Positions 40,031 through 50,880 of a stretch of 64,000 nt of DNA are shown here, piece after piece. Every line of letters begins with the position of its first letter. Within the stretch, counting starts at the first letter, position 1. This DNA comes from Atrichornis clamosus (Eukaryota > Chordata > Aves > Passeriformes > Menuridae): contig WBMZ01000271.1 of the NCBI GenBank assembly GCA_013400975.1, positions 54,285 through 118,284 of the forward strand. Reading direction: 5' to 3'. The position numbers were made by a program, and so were the translations under genes. Below the pieces are notes generated by a model. It was not told where the DNA came from. It searched no databases and was given only the letters and a program-made list of their open reading frames with translations.

Positions 40031-43000
40031 AACTGCAGGAATTGAGAAAGTGGCATCTATGACTTTTATTCGTGCCAAATTCTAAAAATGTGTCAAGTGT
40101 TAATGGTTACTGAGCAAGTCCTGGACTTCTACTTTTCCAAGTGTTTCATACACCTGTTCTGGTGACTATTTTTGTTCCACAAATTCCACCAGTGCATTTT
40201 TGTGACTTTTGAACGACTGGGATGCATTTTGGAGAGTTTCCTACAAGGAAATGAGTTGAAAAATAGCATTTGCAATATTCTTTTTTAATTTTTATGCTTT
40301 AAGTGCCATCCTTTAGGAAAACACATCTGTAGTTAGGAAGGACAGTGCTCAGATATTAATGATAAATATCTTCCACTCTGATTTCTTTAAGTGAACAGGG
40401 AAAGTGAATCTTCTGGAACTCAAACTGATTCCATAATCCCCATTTATTTTATTGTCTTTGCTTAAGAATACCTGTCAAGCAATGCTTTAAAAAAAGATAA
40501 AATCCACCCAGGAAGATGAACATGCTTTCTAAAGAAAATAGAATAAAAAATGCTCATAAATAAAACCAGTAATAATTTTTTTAAATATATATCCTATTCA
40601 AGTTCCATTTATTTGCTCCCAAAACATTTCTTTGACCCTCCAAGAGAACCACAGATCTCTTTTTTTCTGCGTTCTGGATATTTCTTCATTCCCGTGTGTC
40701 ACAAACAATTCATTTTTCTCAATACCTGGCAGGAGACCCTTGGGCAGCGTCTGTGGCTGCAGGAGCTGCGAGTCTGGGCTGCTCCTGGGCTTTTGTGGAT
40801 TTTAGTCTGACTCCTTCTGCTCTTTTTCATTCTTGTTTTACCCTTGAAGAGCTTCTGATTAATCAGGACTCTTGTTTACAGAGCTCACACGTGCTTGGGG
40901 TTCCAGGGTTCAAAATACGGGGTTTTAGGGAATTTGGAATCGAAGTTGTGATTTCCTTTTGGCCTTCGCCTCCTGTTTGGATTTCTCATCCAAAACCTCC
41001 CAGCTCTCATCTTGGAGCCTGGGTGTGGTCACAGCAAACCCTTTGGTGTTGGAGTTTTGGGGTTTTGGGGTTTTGTGTGCCACCCACTGTGGTTCCCGCC
41101 AGCATCCTGCCCTCCTGGAAAATTCCAGTAACGTCCACGACACGTGGGTCTGGATATCGGTTTGAGGAAAGGTCAGAGCCGAAGGACAGCCAGGGTCAGC
41201 TCTCTCATGCCTTGGTGTTCCTGCCTGGGGGAAAAGCCTCTTCCCAGGGCCTTTCCAGCCCCATTCCTGCTGTGCCAGGTTGGGCAGGAGCTGGGGGATT
41301 GATACTTCTGCTCATCCCCTCTTCGAGTCCCAAACTTCTCCAGTCTGGATTAAGGATTTTCTTCCTCCTACTCAGTATCCATCAACCTTGACTTTTTCCT
41401 TCAGTAGCCATGAATTAACTGCTTAATTAATCTGGAGGAAGGCGTTGAATGCACTTTGGGCCTCCCAGCTCTCCAGAAGCAGTGGGGGTCAGAAAACAGA
41501 ACCATTTTTCCCAAAAACCTGGCAACAATTTTCCAACTTTGAGATTTGCTGCACGGCAAATCCTCTTCCACGTGGTCATTTACCTGAGCAGAATGGAAAA
41601 CAGGAGCATCCATAGATTACAAACAGAGATGAGGTCCTCTGGAAAATACCAAAACTTTGGTGGATTTTATATCCATGAGAATAATTCACAGAATAATTTC
41701 CTCATGCCTGAACTACAAATCTCTCCATGTGCTCCTTAAAACTTCCAAAAAGTGAGTGGTGCAGCTGATTCTTCCATTGGGAATGGTGTTTCTTAAATCT
41801 GCAGGTTGGTCTTTGGGACTTCCCATGGTTTTTAAATCCTTGAAGCATTCATTCTAAATATGATTTTAAAAAATACTTGTTGATTTATTGTTTAATTTCT
41901 GCACTAGAACGTGGTAATGGCACCTGGGAGGAAGGGGGTGAGCTTTGTTCTCTTGAGTTCAGGGTGATGCCTCGTGTTTTGTGTTAATTTTTTTACCTTT
42001 TCGAGTTGTCAGAGTGTTGCAGTACTTTAAAAATGATATTTTTAGTTACAAATGATGTAAAGGTTTGATTCAGTTCTTATCAGTCGAGTGTGGTTTCAGT
42101 CTCTCTCCATGTGAGCTGTATTTGCAGGGCAGTTGAGAATGGAAAATCATTTAATTGCATCAAAACCATATTAGATCCATTTATAATTACACAGTTTTAT
42201 AAATATGCAGCATATAAATGTAATTCTGGAATATTCTCCAGTGAACTGCAATAACTAAAGTAGGAAGGTGTAGCTAAATTAAAGCAATTTCCTTTGCTTT
42301 AATTCTCCTGGGCCTCTCCCATGTGTTTTTTTGGGTGTGACCATTGCCAATTCAAGTAAAAAATAATAATAATAAATGCCTTAAGTAAAAAATAATTATA
42401 ATTTATACTTCAGCTTTGGTAAAGGGGTATAAAGATACCATTAAATAAACATTATAACTCTTTCTTTGTAACCTCATGGTAAATTTACCCAATTGCTCTT
42501 TCTTTTCAAGCCAAGGGATGGATTTGATCAGCCCGCACCCCAAGTTTACATTTTTTTCCTTTACAAATTCATGTGGAGTTGTGAATTCCCACCAATCTGG
42601 ACCAGTATCATCATGCCATGTGTTTTTTTAGTCCAGGAGTCCAAAATAATGCTTTAAGTAATAATTCAAAATCCAAAAACCCCATTAGCGAACTAGGACT
42701 GGGAGTGGATCGTGCACCCTTCCACCCAACATCATTCCTGTGATCCTTCTTCCTCGGAGTTCATTCCAGCCTGGTCACGACTGACTGTTCAGTTGTGGTT
42801 GCTTTGGGGTTCATGCTGATGGAAACGCGTCTTGCAGCCCCTCTCAGAGAACTGTAAGGGAAATACCAGTGCACAATTCCATGACCTCCGATGGGACGTG
42901 CACGGCACGGAGCGCCCGGAGCAGCTGATGGCAGACCCATCCGTGTTTTAAAAGCCTTCCAGTCTGGATGCTCCGAGCCTTTTTTTCCCGTGTCCCACAT

Positions 43001-43092
43001 GAGTGGTCTGGATGAGCCAGGTTGCTGTGCGCCTCTGTGGCGGCTCCCAACAAGCAGCTCCCTGTTAATATTCCTGGTTTTTTCCCTTGCAG

Positions 43093-44085
43093 GGGGTTCG
43101 GGCCCGTCGTCATCCATAGCCATCGCGGGCAGCAGCCAAGCTGCCATCACCAAGACCACGTCTGTGCTCCAGGACGGTGTCATTGTCACCACTGCAGCTG
43201 GGAACCCTCTGCAGCAGGGCCAGCTGCCCGTGGGGGGCGAGTTCCCTTTCGCCGGCCACGAACACTCGCTCCACTTCCCGCAGAACAGCTCTTCAAACAA
43301 CAATCTGCCACATCCTCTGAATCAAAACCTCCTCAATTCCCTGCCTATCTCTTTGCCAGTGAATCAGCAACATCTCCTAAACCAGAATCTATTAAATATC
43401 CTCCAGCCTTCAGCAGGAGAAGGCAAGTCTGAGGTCAACCTCAACCCTTTAGGTTTTCTCAACCCGAATGTAAATGCTGCTTTAGCTTTTCTCTCCGGTG
43501 ACGTGGACGGGCAGGTGCTGCAGCCCGTGCACTTCCAGCTCCTTGCGGCCCTGCTCCAGAACCAAGCCCAAGCAGCTGCCATGCTTCCCGTGCCATCCTT
43601 CAATGTGACCATCTCAGATTTGCTGCAGCAGCAGAACCCCCCTTTGCCCTCGGTCACGCAGCTGACGGCCCCCCCCGAGCCCCTGCCCGACAGCACCAGG
43701 GTGGAGACCCTCCTATCCAACCCCATTCCCAGCTTTCCAGGCACTGACACAGCTTCCAACCCCCTGCTCCTGCCCGCTGGCTCTGGGGCCTCGGCGCTCA
43801 TGGCCTTGAACCCCCAGCTGGTGGGGGGTGTCCTGAACTCCGGCGGCCATCCAGAGGTTTCCATAGCCACCTCCTCCCAGGCAACCACTACCACAACCAC
43901 TACATCATCAGCAGTGGCAGCCCTGTCTGTCTCAGCCCTGGGTGGTGGGACGGCCGTGGTGTCCATGGCAGAGACCCTGCTGAACATATCTAATAGCGCT
44001 GGCAGTGCTCCGGGGCCACCTAAACTCAACAGTAACTCTGTGGTGCCACAGCTCCTTAACCCTCTCCTGGGGACAGGTCTGCTTG
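43093..44085 (+). CDS. MBD5: MBD5 coding exon 5: Ser/Gln/Leu-rich exon with an internal alternative donor
   Basis: The acceptor TTCCCTTGCAG opens [20 protein letters not shown] after the split Gly846. The exon then contains [20 protein letters not shown], an N/L/P-rich segment and [13 protein letters not shown] second half ([20 protein letters not shown] onward) includes a threonine run near residue 1112. It ends LLGTGLLG at the donor CTTG|GTAAGT (44086). The full exon is 993 nt, residues 847-1176. At 43422 the sequence GAAG|GCAAGT offers a GC donor in the same phase; using it removes 663 nt (221 residues) and joins GEG directly to DMAS of the next exon. The shorter join agrees with the human form I remember as the 1,494-residue reference. 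Confidence 0.95.
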
Positions 44086-45389
44086 GTAAGTGCCGTTTCT
44101 TCCCAGATATAAAAGGAAAAAAACATAAAAATTGAAGAGGGGTGGGGAGGGGGAATGTTGGATTCCAGTTTTGAAGATTCCGCGTTATCATCCTCTGTTT
44201 TTGTGTGTGTCGCAGCTTGTTCATTGAGAAAACGTAACTGTTCTTGTAAGAAATCTAAAGCACATCCTGCTTTAATTCCTTAACGTTTAATACTGACCTT
44301 GGAAATGATTAATTCTGCCACCTAGACCTGCTAAATACACCTGAAATTGTGTGAGCAGTTGGACTGGTTCACTGTTCAAGGAGCAGCAGCACAGGAGCAT
44401 CCCTGGGCCAGCTGTGGGTGCCTGTGGCCTCACAGGGTTAGTGGGAGGAGCTGTGCAGGACGACCAACAGCCCAAAACAAGGGATTAAAAACCCCTTAAA
44501 TACAAGTTTTGTTCCTCCTGGGGGATGGGTTTTTGATTCTCTTTACCAGGAACATGTAGTAGAGTTCGTCCTGCTCTGCTTGGTGCACGTGAGCTGCTCC
44601 TGGTAGGAGTTAGTGCCAAAGAGCTGCTGAGTGTTTAACTCAGCACCTCACCCTGACCCACCACATGGCCACAGTGAACTCCACCTACTTGACATTTTCC
44701 ATGCAAAAATACCACTAACCAGGGACTCTGCGGGTGGGAATTTTAAGGAAAATACCAGCTTTTAATTTAAAAAAAGAACGTAGGAAATGGATGTATTTGA
44801 AGCTTTATTATTTCACAGTTGGCTTCAACGGTGTACGTATTTTACTAGAACTAGAATGTTCGCATAAAGCGAAGTTTTCTTGTAAAAGAAAACGTTAATA
44901 CAATTTTTACTCCCAAATGTAAGAAAACAGTTGTTGAGAGCCTTGTCTGACACGCCTGAGCCAAGAAGCCTTTTCTGCTTTGCGGCTGGCTCACGTTTGG
45001 TCACAGTTACTGCAAAACTCATTTTGTTGGGGTTTAAATTCTTTTCTCTCTCTCTCTCCTCCTCGTCCCCCTCACCACCCCAGTACTGTTTAAATAAAAT
45101 TCCAAGACATGGAGTGTCAGAGAGGCTCCTCCTGCCATACTTGGCTGTTCCAGAGGCCAGGAGTCCTGCCAGAAACCTTTAGCCAGATAGAGGTGACCTC
45201 AAAAAAACCCAATCCTGGAGAAATAAAGAGCAGGAGAAACACCCCTTGAGCACCAGTCCTCAAATCCTGAAGGGCAACAGTGTGGTTTTACAGAGGAATT
45301 CCTTGACAGTCAGGTCCACCTGGAGCCAAGGGAATTCCTGGAGGCTGTGGGAGCAGCACTGACCGTGTTTCCCTGTGTTTGAATTCCAG
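44086..45389 (+). other. MBD5: MBD5 intron
   Basis: Starts GTAAGT and ends GTTTGAATTCCAG. A CT-rich run lies at about 45044-45060. No gene or CR1 copy is recognised. Confidence 0.92.
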
Positions 45390-45604
45390 GTGACATGGCA
45401 TCTCTAAACACTACTCTGAATAACCATCAGCTGAGTCATCTGCAGTCGCTCTTGAACAACAATCAGATGTTTCCTTCCAATCAGCAGCAGCAGCAGCACC
45501 TTCTCCAGGGCTACCAGAACGTGCAGGGCTTTCAAGGCCAGCCCCAAATTCCTGGCCCAGCCAACAACCCAAACCCCATGGCGTGTCTGTTCCAAAACTT
45601 CCAG
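45390..45604 (+). CDS. MBD5: MBD5 coding exon 6: Asn/Gln-rich exon
   Basis: The acceptor GAATTCCAG opens two bases of split Gly1177 and then [40 protein letters not shown] and [10 protein letters not shown], ending MACLFQNFQ at residue 1248. The donor is CAG|GTAGAA. The CAG run at about 45484 encodes five glutamines, so length variation is possible. The frame stays open for 30 more codons into the intron before a stop, giving a potential retained-intron end. The length of 215 nt (2 + 71 codons) brings the reading frame to phase 0. Confidence 0.95.
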
Positions 45605-46899
45605 GTAGAAGGCACAATGAAATCAATATTCAAACAAGTGTGCAGCTCTCAGGAGGTAACATTATATCCTCCAGAGTTTGATTTTCTTTGCTGATTAAGG
45701 CAATACGGTGTCTATAATTACATATGTGTACTGTACATATTATGCTCTTCCAGTAGCTTGTGGATTTTGCAGATCAGCAACATTTGTTATTGAAATTTTA
45801 TACCTTTCTCCTTAGGATTTGGGTGTAGTTTCTTTGGAAACAGTCATGCTGCAAGTATTGAAAAAAAATTGCAGTTTTTGTGCTGACAATCACTACACAA
45901 TTTCAGCAAAACTCTTCTGCATTCCACAGAAATGGTCATAAATTCCCATTTAGCCCATTCTGATCATTCAGTGGTGAGAAATAAATGCTGATAGCAGTAA
46001 TTAGAAACTTGATAAGTTATTACAGGTGACTGTGTGTACCACTCCTCTTGTATTCCCCCTGAAATTGGATGGGAGAGCTGGGATATGGATTGTATAGCCT
46101 GAAGAAAACAGGGATTAGGGTGAATATACAACAACAAACTGGGCAAAAATGATCCTTCCTGCTCTCCACCTAAACATTCATAATGCAGGTTGGATATCAA
46201 ATTAACACCCTGACATTGCAAAAATAGGTAATAAACACGGAGTCAAAATAGGGATTTGTTGTTCCTCAGGATTGCTGGGGTTGCTGCAGAGCTGTGAGGA
46301 TGGGAATGCAGATGGTGCCAGGCAGTGCTTTCCCCCTTTAAGGAGGAAAAAGGAAATGTGTCATTTTCTCAGTGGAGGAGTTTCCCTGGAAAATCTCAGT
46401 TCTGCCCGTTCCCTCTCCTGTAGGAATTTGGTAGCTTTAGCTCAGTATTTTTTTGCATCACATTCCCAGTTATATGAATAGTCATGGTGAGTACTTAAAG
46501 GGGCTTTGGGAGTATTTTCCCCTTGTTTTTTACAGTTTTTGTGTAGTGCTCTTGTTGCCATCACCTTCCCTGCCCTTGGATGTGACAAGGAATTGGAAGA
46601 GCTCAGTTGGTTTCATCTGGAGGTGCCAGTTTGGGTGGCACTGCCTGGCTTAGAGCACTGGGATGCGGGTGTGGGATACCCTGGAGTCCATGGAGATCAC
46701 GTGGGAGAGGCACAGAATGAAGGGGAAAATAGGAATGTTGACCAGCTCCAGAAGGGCAGTGATGGCATTCAGGAATTCACTGAGGAGCACACAAGGAGGA
46801 CAGAAGCAATGGTGGGGTCTGGGAAGGAAAGAAAGAGAACAGTTGAGAAAAAACTCAGAGGTTTGGAGTTATCTCCTTCTCTGGGAATACACAGATCCC

Positions 46900-46953
46900 A
46901 CCTGGATGTGATCCCGTGCAACCTGCTCCAGCAGGAGGTTGGACTAGATCAGC
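46900..46953 (+). mobile_element. CR1-like 3' tip of a different subfamily
   Basis: The sequence GGATGTGATCCCGTGCAACC then GGAGGTTGGACTAGATCAGC resembles the 3' region of CR1 subfamilies that end 'ttggactagatgat'. It abuts the next CR1 copy, so the two may be a nested pair. Confidence 0.5.
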
Positions 46954-46956
46954 TCA

Positions 46957-47338
46957 GCTGGAGAAGCCGGGAGAAGAGGAGGCTCCAGGGAAACCTTGTG
47001 GCATCTTCCAGTATCTGAAGGGGCTACAGGGAATCTGGAGAGGGACAACTCCTCAGGACCTGGAGTGACAGGACAAGGGGGAGTGGCTTCAGCCTGACAG
47101 AGAGTAGAGACAGATGGGATATTGGGAAGGAATTCCTGGCTGGGAGGGAGGTGAGCCCTCGGCACAGGGTGCCCAGAGGAGCTGTGGCTGCCCCTGGATC
47201 CCTGGGAGTGTCCACGGCCAGGTTGGACAGGGCTTGGAGCACCCTGGGGTAGTGGGAGGTGTCCCTGCCGATGGCAGGGGGTGGGACTGGATGGGATTTA
47301 AGGTCCCTGCCAACCCAAACCACTCTGTGGTTTTGTGT
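46957..47338 (+). mobile_element. CR1 LINE 3' end, longest copy in the window
   Basis: Sense CR1: GAAGAGGAGGCTCCAGGGAA, GACCTGGAGTGACAGGACAA, GATGGGATATTGGGAAGGAA, GGATCCCTGGGAGTGTCCAC, CCCTGCCAACCCAAACCACT and a diverged octamer (GTGGTTTTGTG). It lies 412 nt upstream of MBD5 exon 7. Confidence 0.93.
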
Positions 47339-47750
47339 CAGAAATATTGACCCTCTCCATCCAGAGCAGCCAGCTGGTGGAGCTGTTCAGGACTTGAGGG
47401 AAAAAGGAGTCTGCTGTGCTTCAGTCAGAAGAGGAAATTCCTGAAAGGCTCTGGAAGAGGTGATAATGTTGTCTCAGCAGTGCATGGGAGGTTCTGTCAT
47501 GTCATGCAAGGTGTCCACTTTGACCCACGAGACAACGTCTGTCACAGTGGTTTTGTTTTCCTCTAAATTAAGCTTTTAAATATTTTTTCTCTACTTTGTT
47601 CAGCATTAAACTTTGCAACTGGTATATAACAAAAAAACGTTGTAATGAATAATCACCCTGGCTTTTTTAATAAAATGAAACAAAGCTTGTCTGTTGGAAT
47701 CCAGCTCGAGTTAGAGCAGCAATTCCCATCTTTTCCTCTCCTGTCCCCAG

Positions 47751-48962
47751 GTGAGAATGCAGGAAGACGCCGCTGTCCTAAACAAGAGAATGATCACTCC
47801 GATGGGAATGGCGCCGGTTCCCGAGAGCTCCAACACTCTGCTCCCTCCCTTCCAGGAGGCTCCGTGTGATTTGCAGCAGAGAGCTGACCCAGCCCTTGGC
47901 CAGCAGGCCAAGGACAACCCCAACGCCGCCGCCCCGGGCGACGCCGCCTCGGTGGACGCCATCTACAAGGCGGTGGTGGACGCTGCCAGCAAGGGGGTGC
48001 CGGTGGTGATCACCACTGCCGGGAGCAGCTCCACGCAGATGAGCCCCATCCCAGCCCTGAGTGCCATGAGTGCCTTCACAGCCTCCATCGGGGACCCCCT
48101 GAACCTCTCCAGCGCCGTCAGCGCCGTCATCCACGGCCGCAGCGTCGCCGTCCCCGAGCACGACGGGAGGATGAGGAACGCCCGGGGAACGCGGCTCCCG
48201 AAGAACTCGGAGCACGGCAAGAACTCCAGCGAGGGGGATGGCTATGAGTATTACAAGTCAGCCAGTTGTAACACGCCCAAAAAACAGTGGGAAGGGGAGC
48301 AGAGCCCCGTGGGTGAGATAAACAGGTGGAAATGTGAGGAGTTCCTGGAGCACTCCGCCCATATCCACAGCAGTCCGTGTCACGAGAGGCCCAACAACAT
48401 CTCCACGCTGCCCCTGCTCCAGGGAGAGCAGCACCAGGTCCTGCTGGCACAGCGAAACTGTCAGAGCGAGAAAATGCTGGAGGAGAATTTCAGGTATAAC
48501 AATTACAAAAGAACTATGATGAGTTTCAAGGAAAGACTGGAGAACACTGTGGAACGATGTGCACACATCAACGGGAACCGCCCGCAGCAGAACAGGGGCT
48601 TCGGGGAGCTGCTCAGCACTTCCAAACAAGAGCTGATCCTGGAAGAGCAATCCCCGAGTTCCTCCAACAGCTTGGAAAGTTCGTTAGTGAAAGACTACAT
48701 CCATTACAATGGAGATTTCAATGCCAAAAGCATTAATGGGTGTGTGCCTAGCCCCTCGGATGCTAAGAGCATCAGCAGTGAGGATGACCTAAGGAACCCC
48801 GACTCCCCCTCTTCCCACGAGCTCATCCACTACAGGCCGAGGACGTTTAACGTTGGCGACTTGGTCTGGGGCCAGATCAAAGGACTGACTTCATGGCCTG
48901 GGAAACTTGTCAGAGAAGAAGAAGTTCACAATTCATGTCAACAGAACGCTGAGGAGGGGAAG
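47751..48962 (+). CDS. MBD5: MBD5 coding exon 7: conserved C-terminal region and first part of the PWWP domain
   Basis: The acceptor TCCTGTCCCCAG opens in phase 0 as [14 protein letters not shown] (residues 1249 onward). The exon contains [40 protein letters not shown], and a long strongly conserved-looking segment including [20 protein letters not shown] and [20 protein letters not shown]. It ends with the start of the PWWP domain, [20 protein letters not shown] (about 1607-1626), with the signature SWPG at residues 1629-1632. The donor is AAG|GTATAT. PWWP domains bind methylated histone H3 tails and DNA; MBD plus PWWP are reported to target MBD5 to heterochromatin. The 5' half of the exon is notably GC-rich compared with its flanks. 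The GTG at 47751 is an exon border, not a start. Confidence 0.96.
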
Positions 48963-49230
48963 GTATATGTCTGTCTCTATGCACTTCTCTCTCTCTCTCC
49001 CCAAGGGCACACAAATGGTTATCAAAACTTTGTCATCTTGATTTTGCTCTTTGTCTCTTCTCTTAGCAGCACAAATGGCTTTTTCTCATAGCTGTAGCTT
49101 GTCAAGCTGAATTTCCCCTTCGTTTCCTAATGAGAAACCTCTGCCAGGGCCATGAGATAGGTTAGATTTGGGCTTTGCTAAATAATCTGGTGTTAACAAA
49201 AGATTGGTTTCACTTACGTGGTGTGTTCAG

Positions 49231-49407
49231 GCCAAAGCATCTGATGTGGAAATGCCTAAAAGTGGTGAAACTGCAAAAAAGGAGAAGTGGCCTAATGAGA
49301 TTGAGGAATGTGGAATAAGTGAAATCTTGCTGATTGACACATGCACTCCTCAGAGGAAATGCACACACATTTGCAGCTTAAAAGGAGGTTTGGGTCATCA
49401 TTTAGTG
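49231..49407 (+). other. MBD5: Candidate cassette exon, 177 nt, phase 0 at both ends (unproven)
   Basis: An acceptor GTGTGTTCAG ends at 49230 and a donor GTG|GTGAGG begins at 49408. The 59 codons between are open in exactly the phase required by exons 7 and 8: AKASDVEMPKSGETAKKEKW, then PNEIEECGISEILLIDTCTP, then QRKCTHICSLKGGLGHHLV. Composition is charged and protein-like, but I know no such segment in MBD5. It would split the PWWP fold between its second and third strands. A chance open frame is a serious alternative. Confidence 0.25.
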
Positions 49408-49816
49408 GTGAGGAGAGTGTTGCAGTTTGTTCTTTCATACTAAAATCCTTTTCTTTCGTGTCAACAACACGTGTGCTTGTTGGGAAATACACAGAAAATA
49501 GAGGTATCAAGGAGTTATTGGTTATTTTATTACAAAAAGTATTGCCAAATTTGGTCTCCACTACTTGTATAACGTTACGGCTTTGTAGTCCTTATAAAAT
49601 GCTTCGTATCTCCCATATATAAAAATTTTCAGTGCTATTTTACAAAATGCAAATTTTAAAAACACGTAAGCAGAAAGGAGAGATTTAAGGAAATACAGTT
49701 CTGTCTGTGACACAAAGAAATCAAACCACTTTAAAATTATGGTACTGAGTTGGACCAAAGTGTTCCTTTTCCCAAAATTCAGCCAAGAGCAGATACCCAG
49801 AGGAGAGAGGGGACAA

Positions 49817-49969
49817 GGAGCTCATCCCATCCCACCCCCTGCCATGGGCAGGGACACCTCCCACTATCCCAGGGTGCTCCAAGCCCTGTCCAACCCGGCC
49901 TTGGACACTTCCAGGGATCCAGGGGCAGCCACAGCTTCTCTGGGCACCCTGTGCCAGGGCCTCCCCACT
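49817..49969 (-). mobile_element. CR1 LINE 3' end
   Basis: Antisense CR1: CACCCCCTGCCATGGGCAGG, CCACTATCCCAGGGTGCTCC, GGCCTTGGACACTTCCAGGG, CACCCTGTGCCAGGGCCTCC. It is inverted relative to the copy at 46957, on the other side of exon 7. Confidence 0.9.
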
Positions 49970-50813
49970 GGAGCTGTAAATCCTGGGATGCTCTTGGGCC
50001 GCAGTGGTGTCACCCCTGGAGCAGGAGAACTTCAGTCTCCCTTGGCAAGTGGCAACATTCCAGAGCTGCCGTGGTTTAATCCATCCCAGCCCAGACCAGG
50101 ACAGTGTTTCAGAGCTCATCCCTTAGGAAGGTCAGATCCCCAAATTTCAAGTCAGTTTAGGAAGTGGAGGCACACGAGAAGACCACAAACTCTCAGAGAT
50201 GAAACAAAACTGGAAGAATTAAATGTCCAGTATCCCTGTCCCGTGTGAGTCAGGGACACGAATGACATTCCCATTCCCAGTATCCATTTATGTATTAACT
50301 TCAAAACCTCTGTATCCAAATCTCTACAACTGTCTGATACAACTGAAGAGTTTATTTTTTATGATTTCTGTAAAGAGAGGACTTTTTTTAATCTGCATTC
50401 ATTATCAATTTCATGTTTCCTCCCTAATTTGTGGATAGCAGGATGTGCCATTGTTTTTGTGCAAAGCTCCTGTGTTATGGTGTGGTTTCTGTGCATTACC
50501 TGGGAATTGTGTGATGTTACTTCCAGTGGCACTGATTTTATTGTGCACTGAAGCACCAAAAAACAGGGAAGCAAAGCCTGGGAATGCTCACATCGAGGTG
50601 GAAGCCAGTCCAAGTTCTGCACCAGGAAGTCCCATGTCGTGGATCACCTCTGGCATCAGATCAGCTTCAATTTAAGCATTTTAAATTACAAAGAAGAACG
50701 AAGCGTGTCTCATTTCCTCCATCAAGAAGCACAGAGTGGACAGCCATTCCAAAGGGCAGGAGTTGAGGGTGAAAGTTGGGATACAGAGGGAAAAAATCCA
50801 CACCAAACCAAAA

Positions 50814-50880
50814 GAAATCACCTTGAAAAGCAGAAAGAAATAACCTTGAAAGGCAAAAAGAAGTAACCTTGCAAAGGAAA
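50814..50880 (+). repeat. 23-bp microtandem, about three copies
   Basis: Three successive units share the core GAAATMACCTTGMAAAG, starting at 50814, 50837 and 50860, with a few substitutions. Purine-rich; no known family. Confidence 0.75.

Larger units (their letters stand above)
34147..43092 (+). other. MBD5: MBD5 intron, largest within the coding part
   Basis: Starts GTATGT and ends TTCCCTTGCAG. Contains the 36-bp minisatellite (34173-34848), the duplicated segment around the N at 35132, an A/C-rich tract (37161-37291) and one sense CR1 (39755). The rest is unique AT-rich sequence with no recognised gene. Numerous short open frames at 35555-41739 are on both strands and overlap one another without family resemblance. 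Confidence 0.9.
45605..47750 (+). other. MBD5: MBD5 intron
   Basis: Starts GTAGAA and ends TCTCCTGTCCCCAG. Contains CR1 sequence at 46900-47338. No gene is recognised. Confidence 0.92.

Noticed and set aside
41055..41074. TTTTGGGG repeats resembling ciliate telomere or a G-quadruplex
   Set aside because: Only about two and a half units, too few for either claim.
45605..45694. 30-codon extension of exon 6 as normal coding sequence
   Set aside because: A clear donor (CAG|GTAGAA) ends the exon and the next exon joins in phase. The extension is ordinary intron read-through.
47751..47753. GTG at 47751 as a translation start
   Set aside because: It is the first codon after a strong splice acceptor (CTGTCCCCAG) within MBD5.
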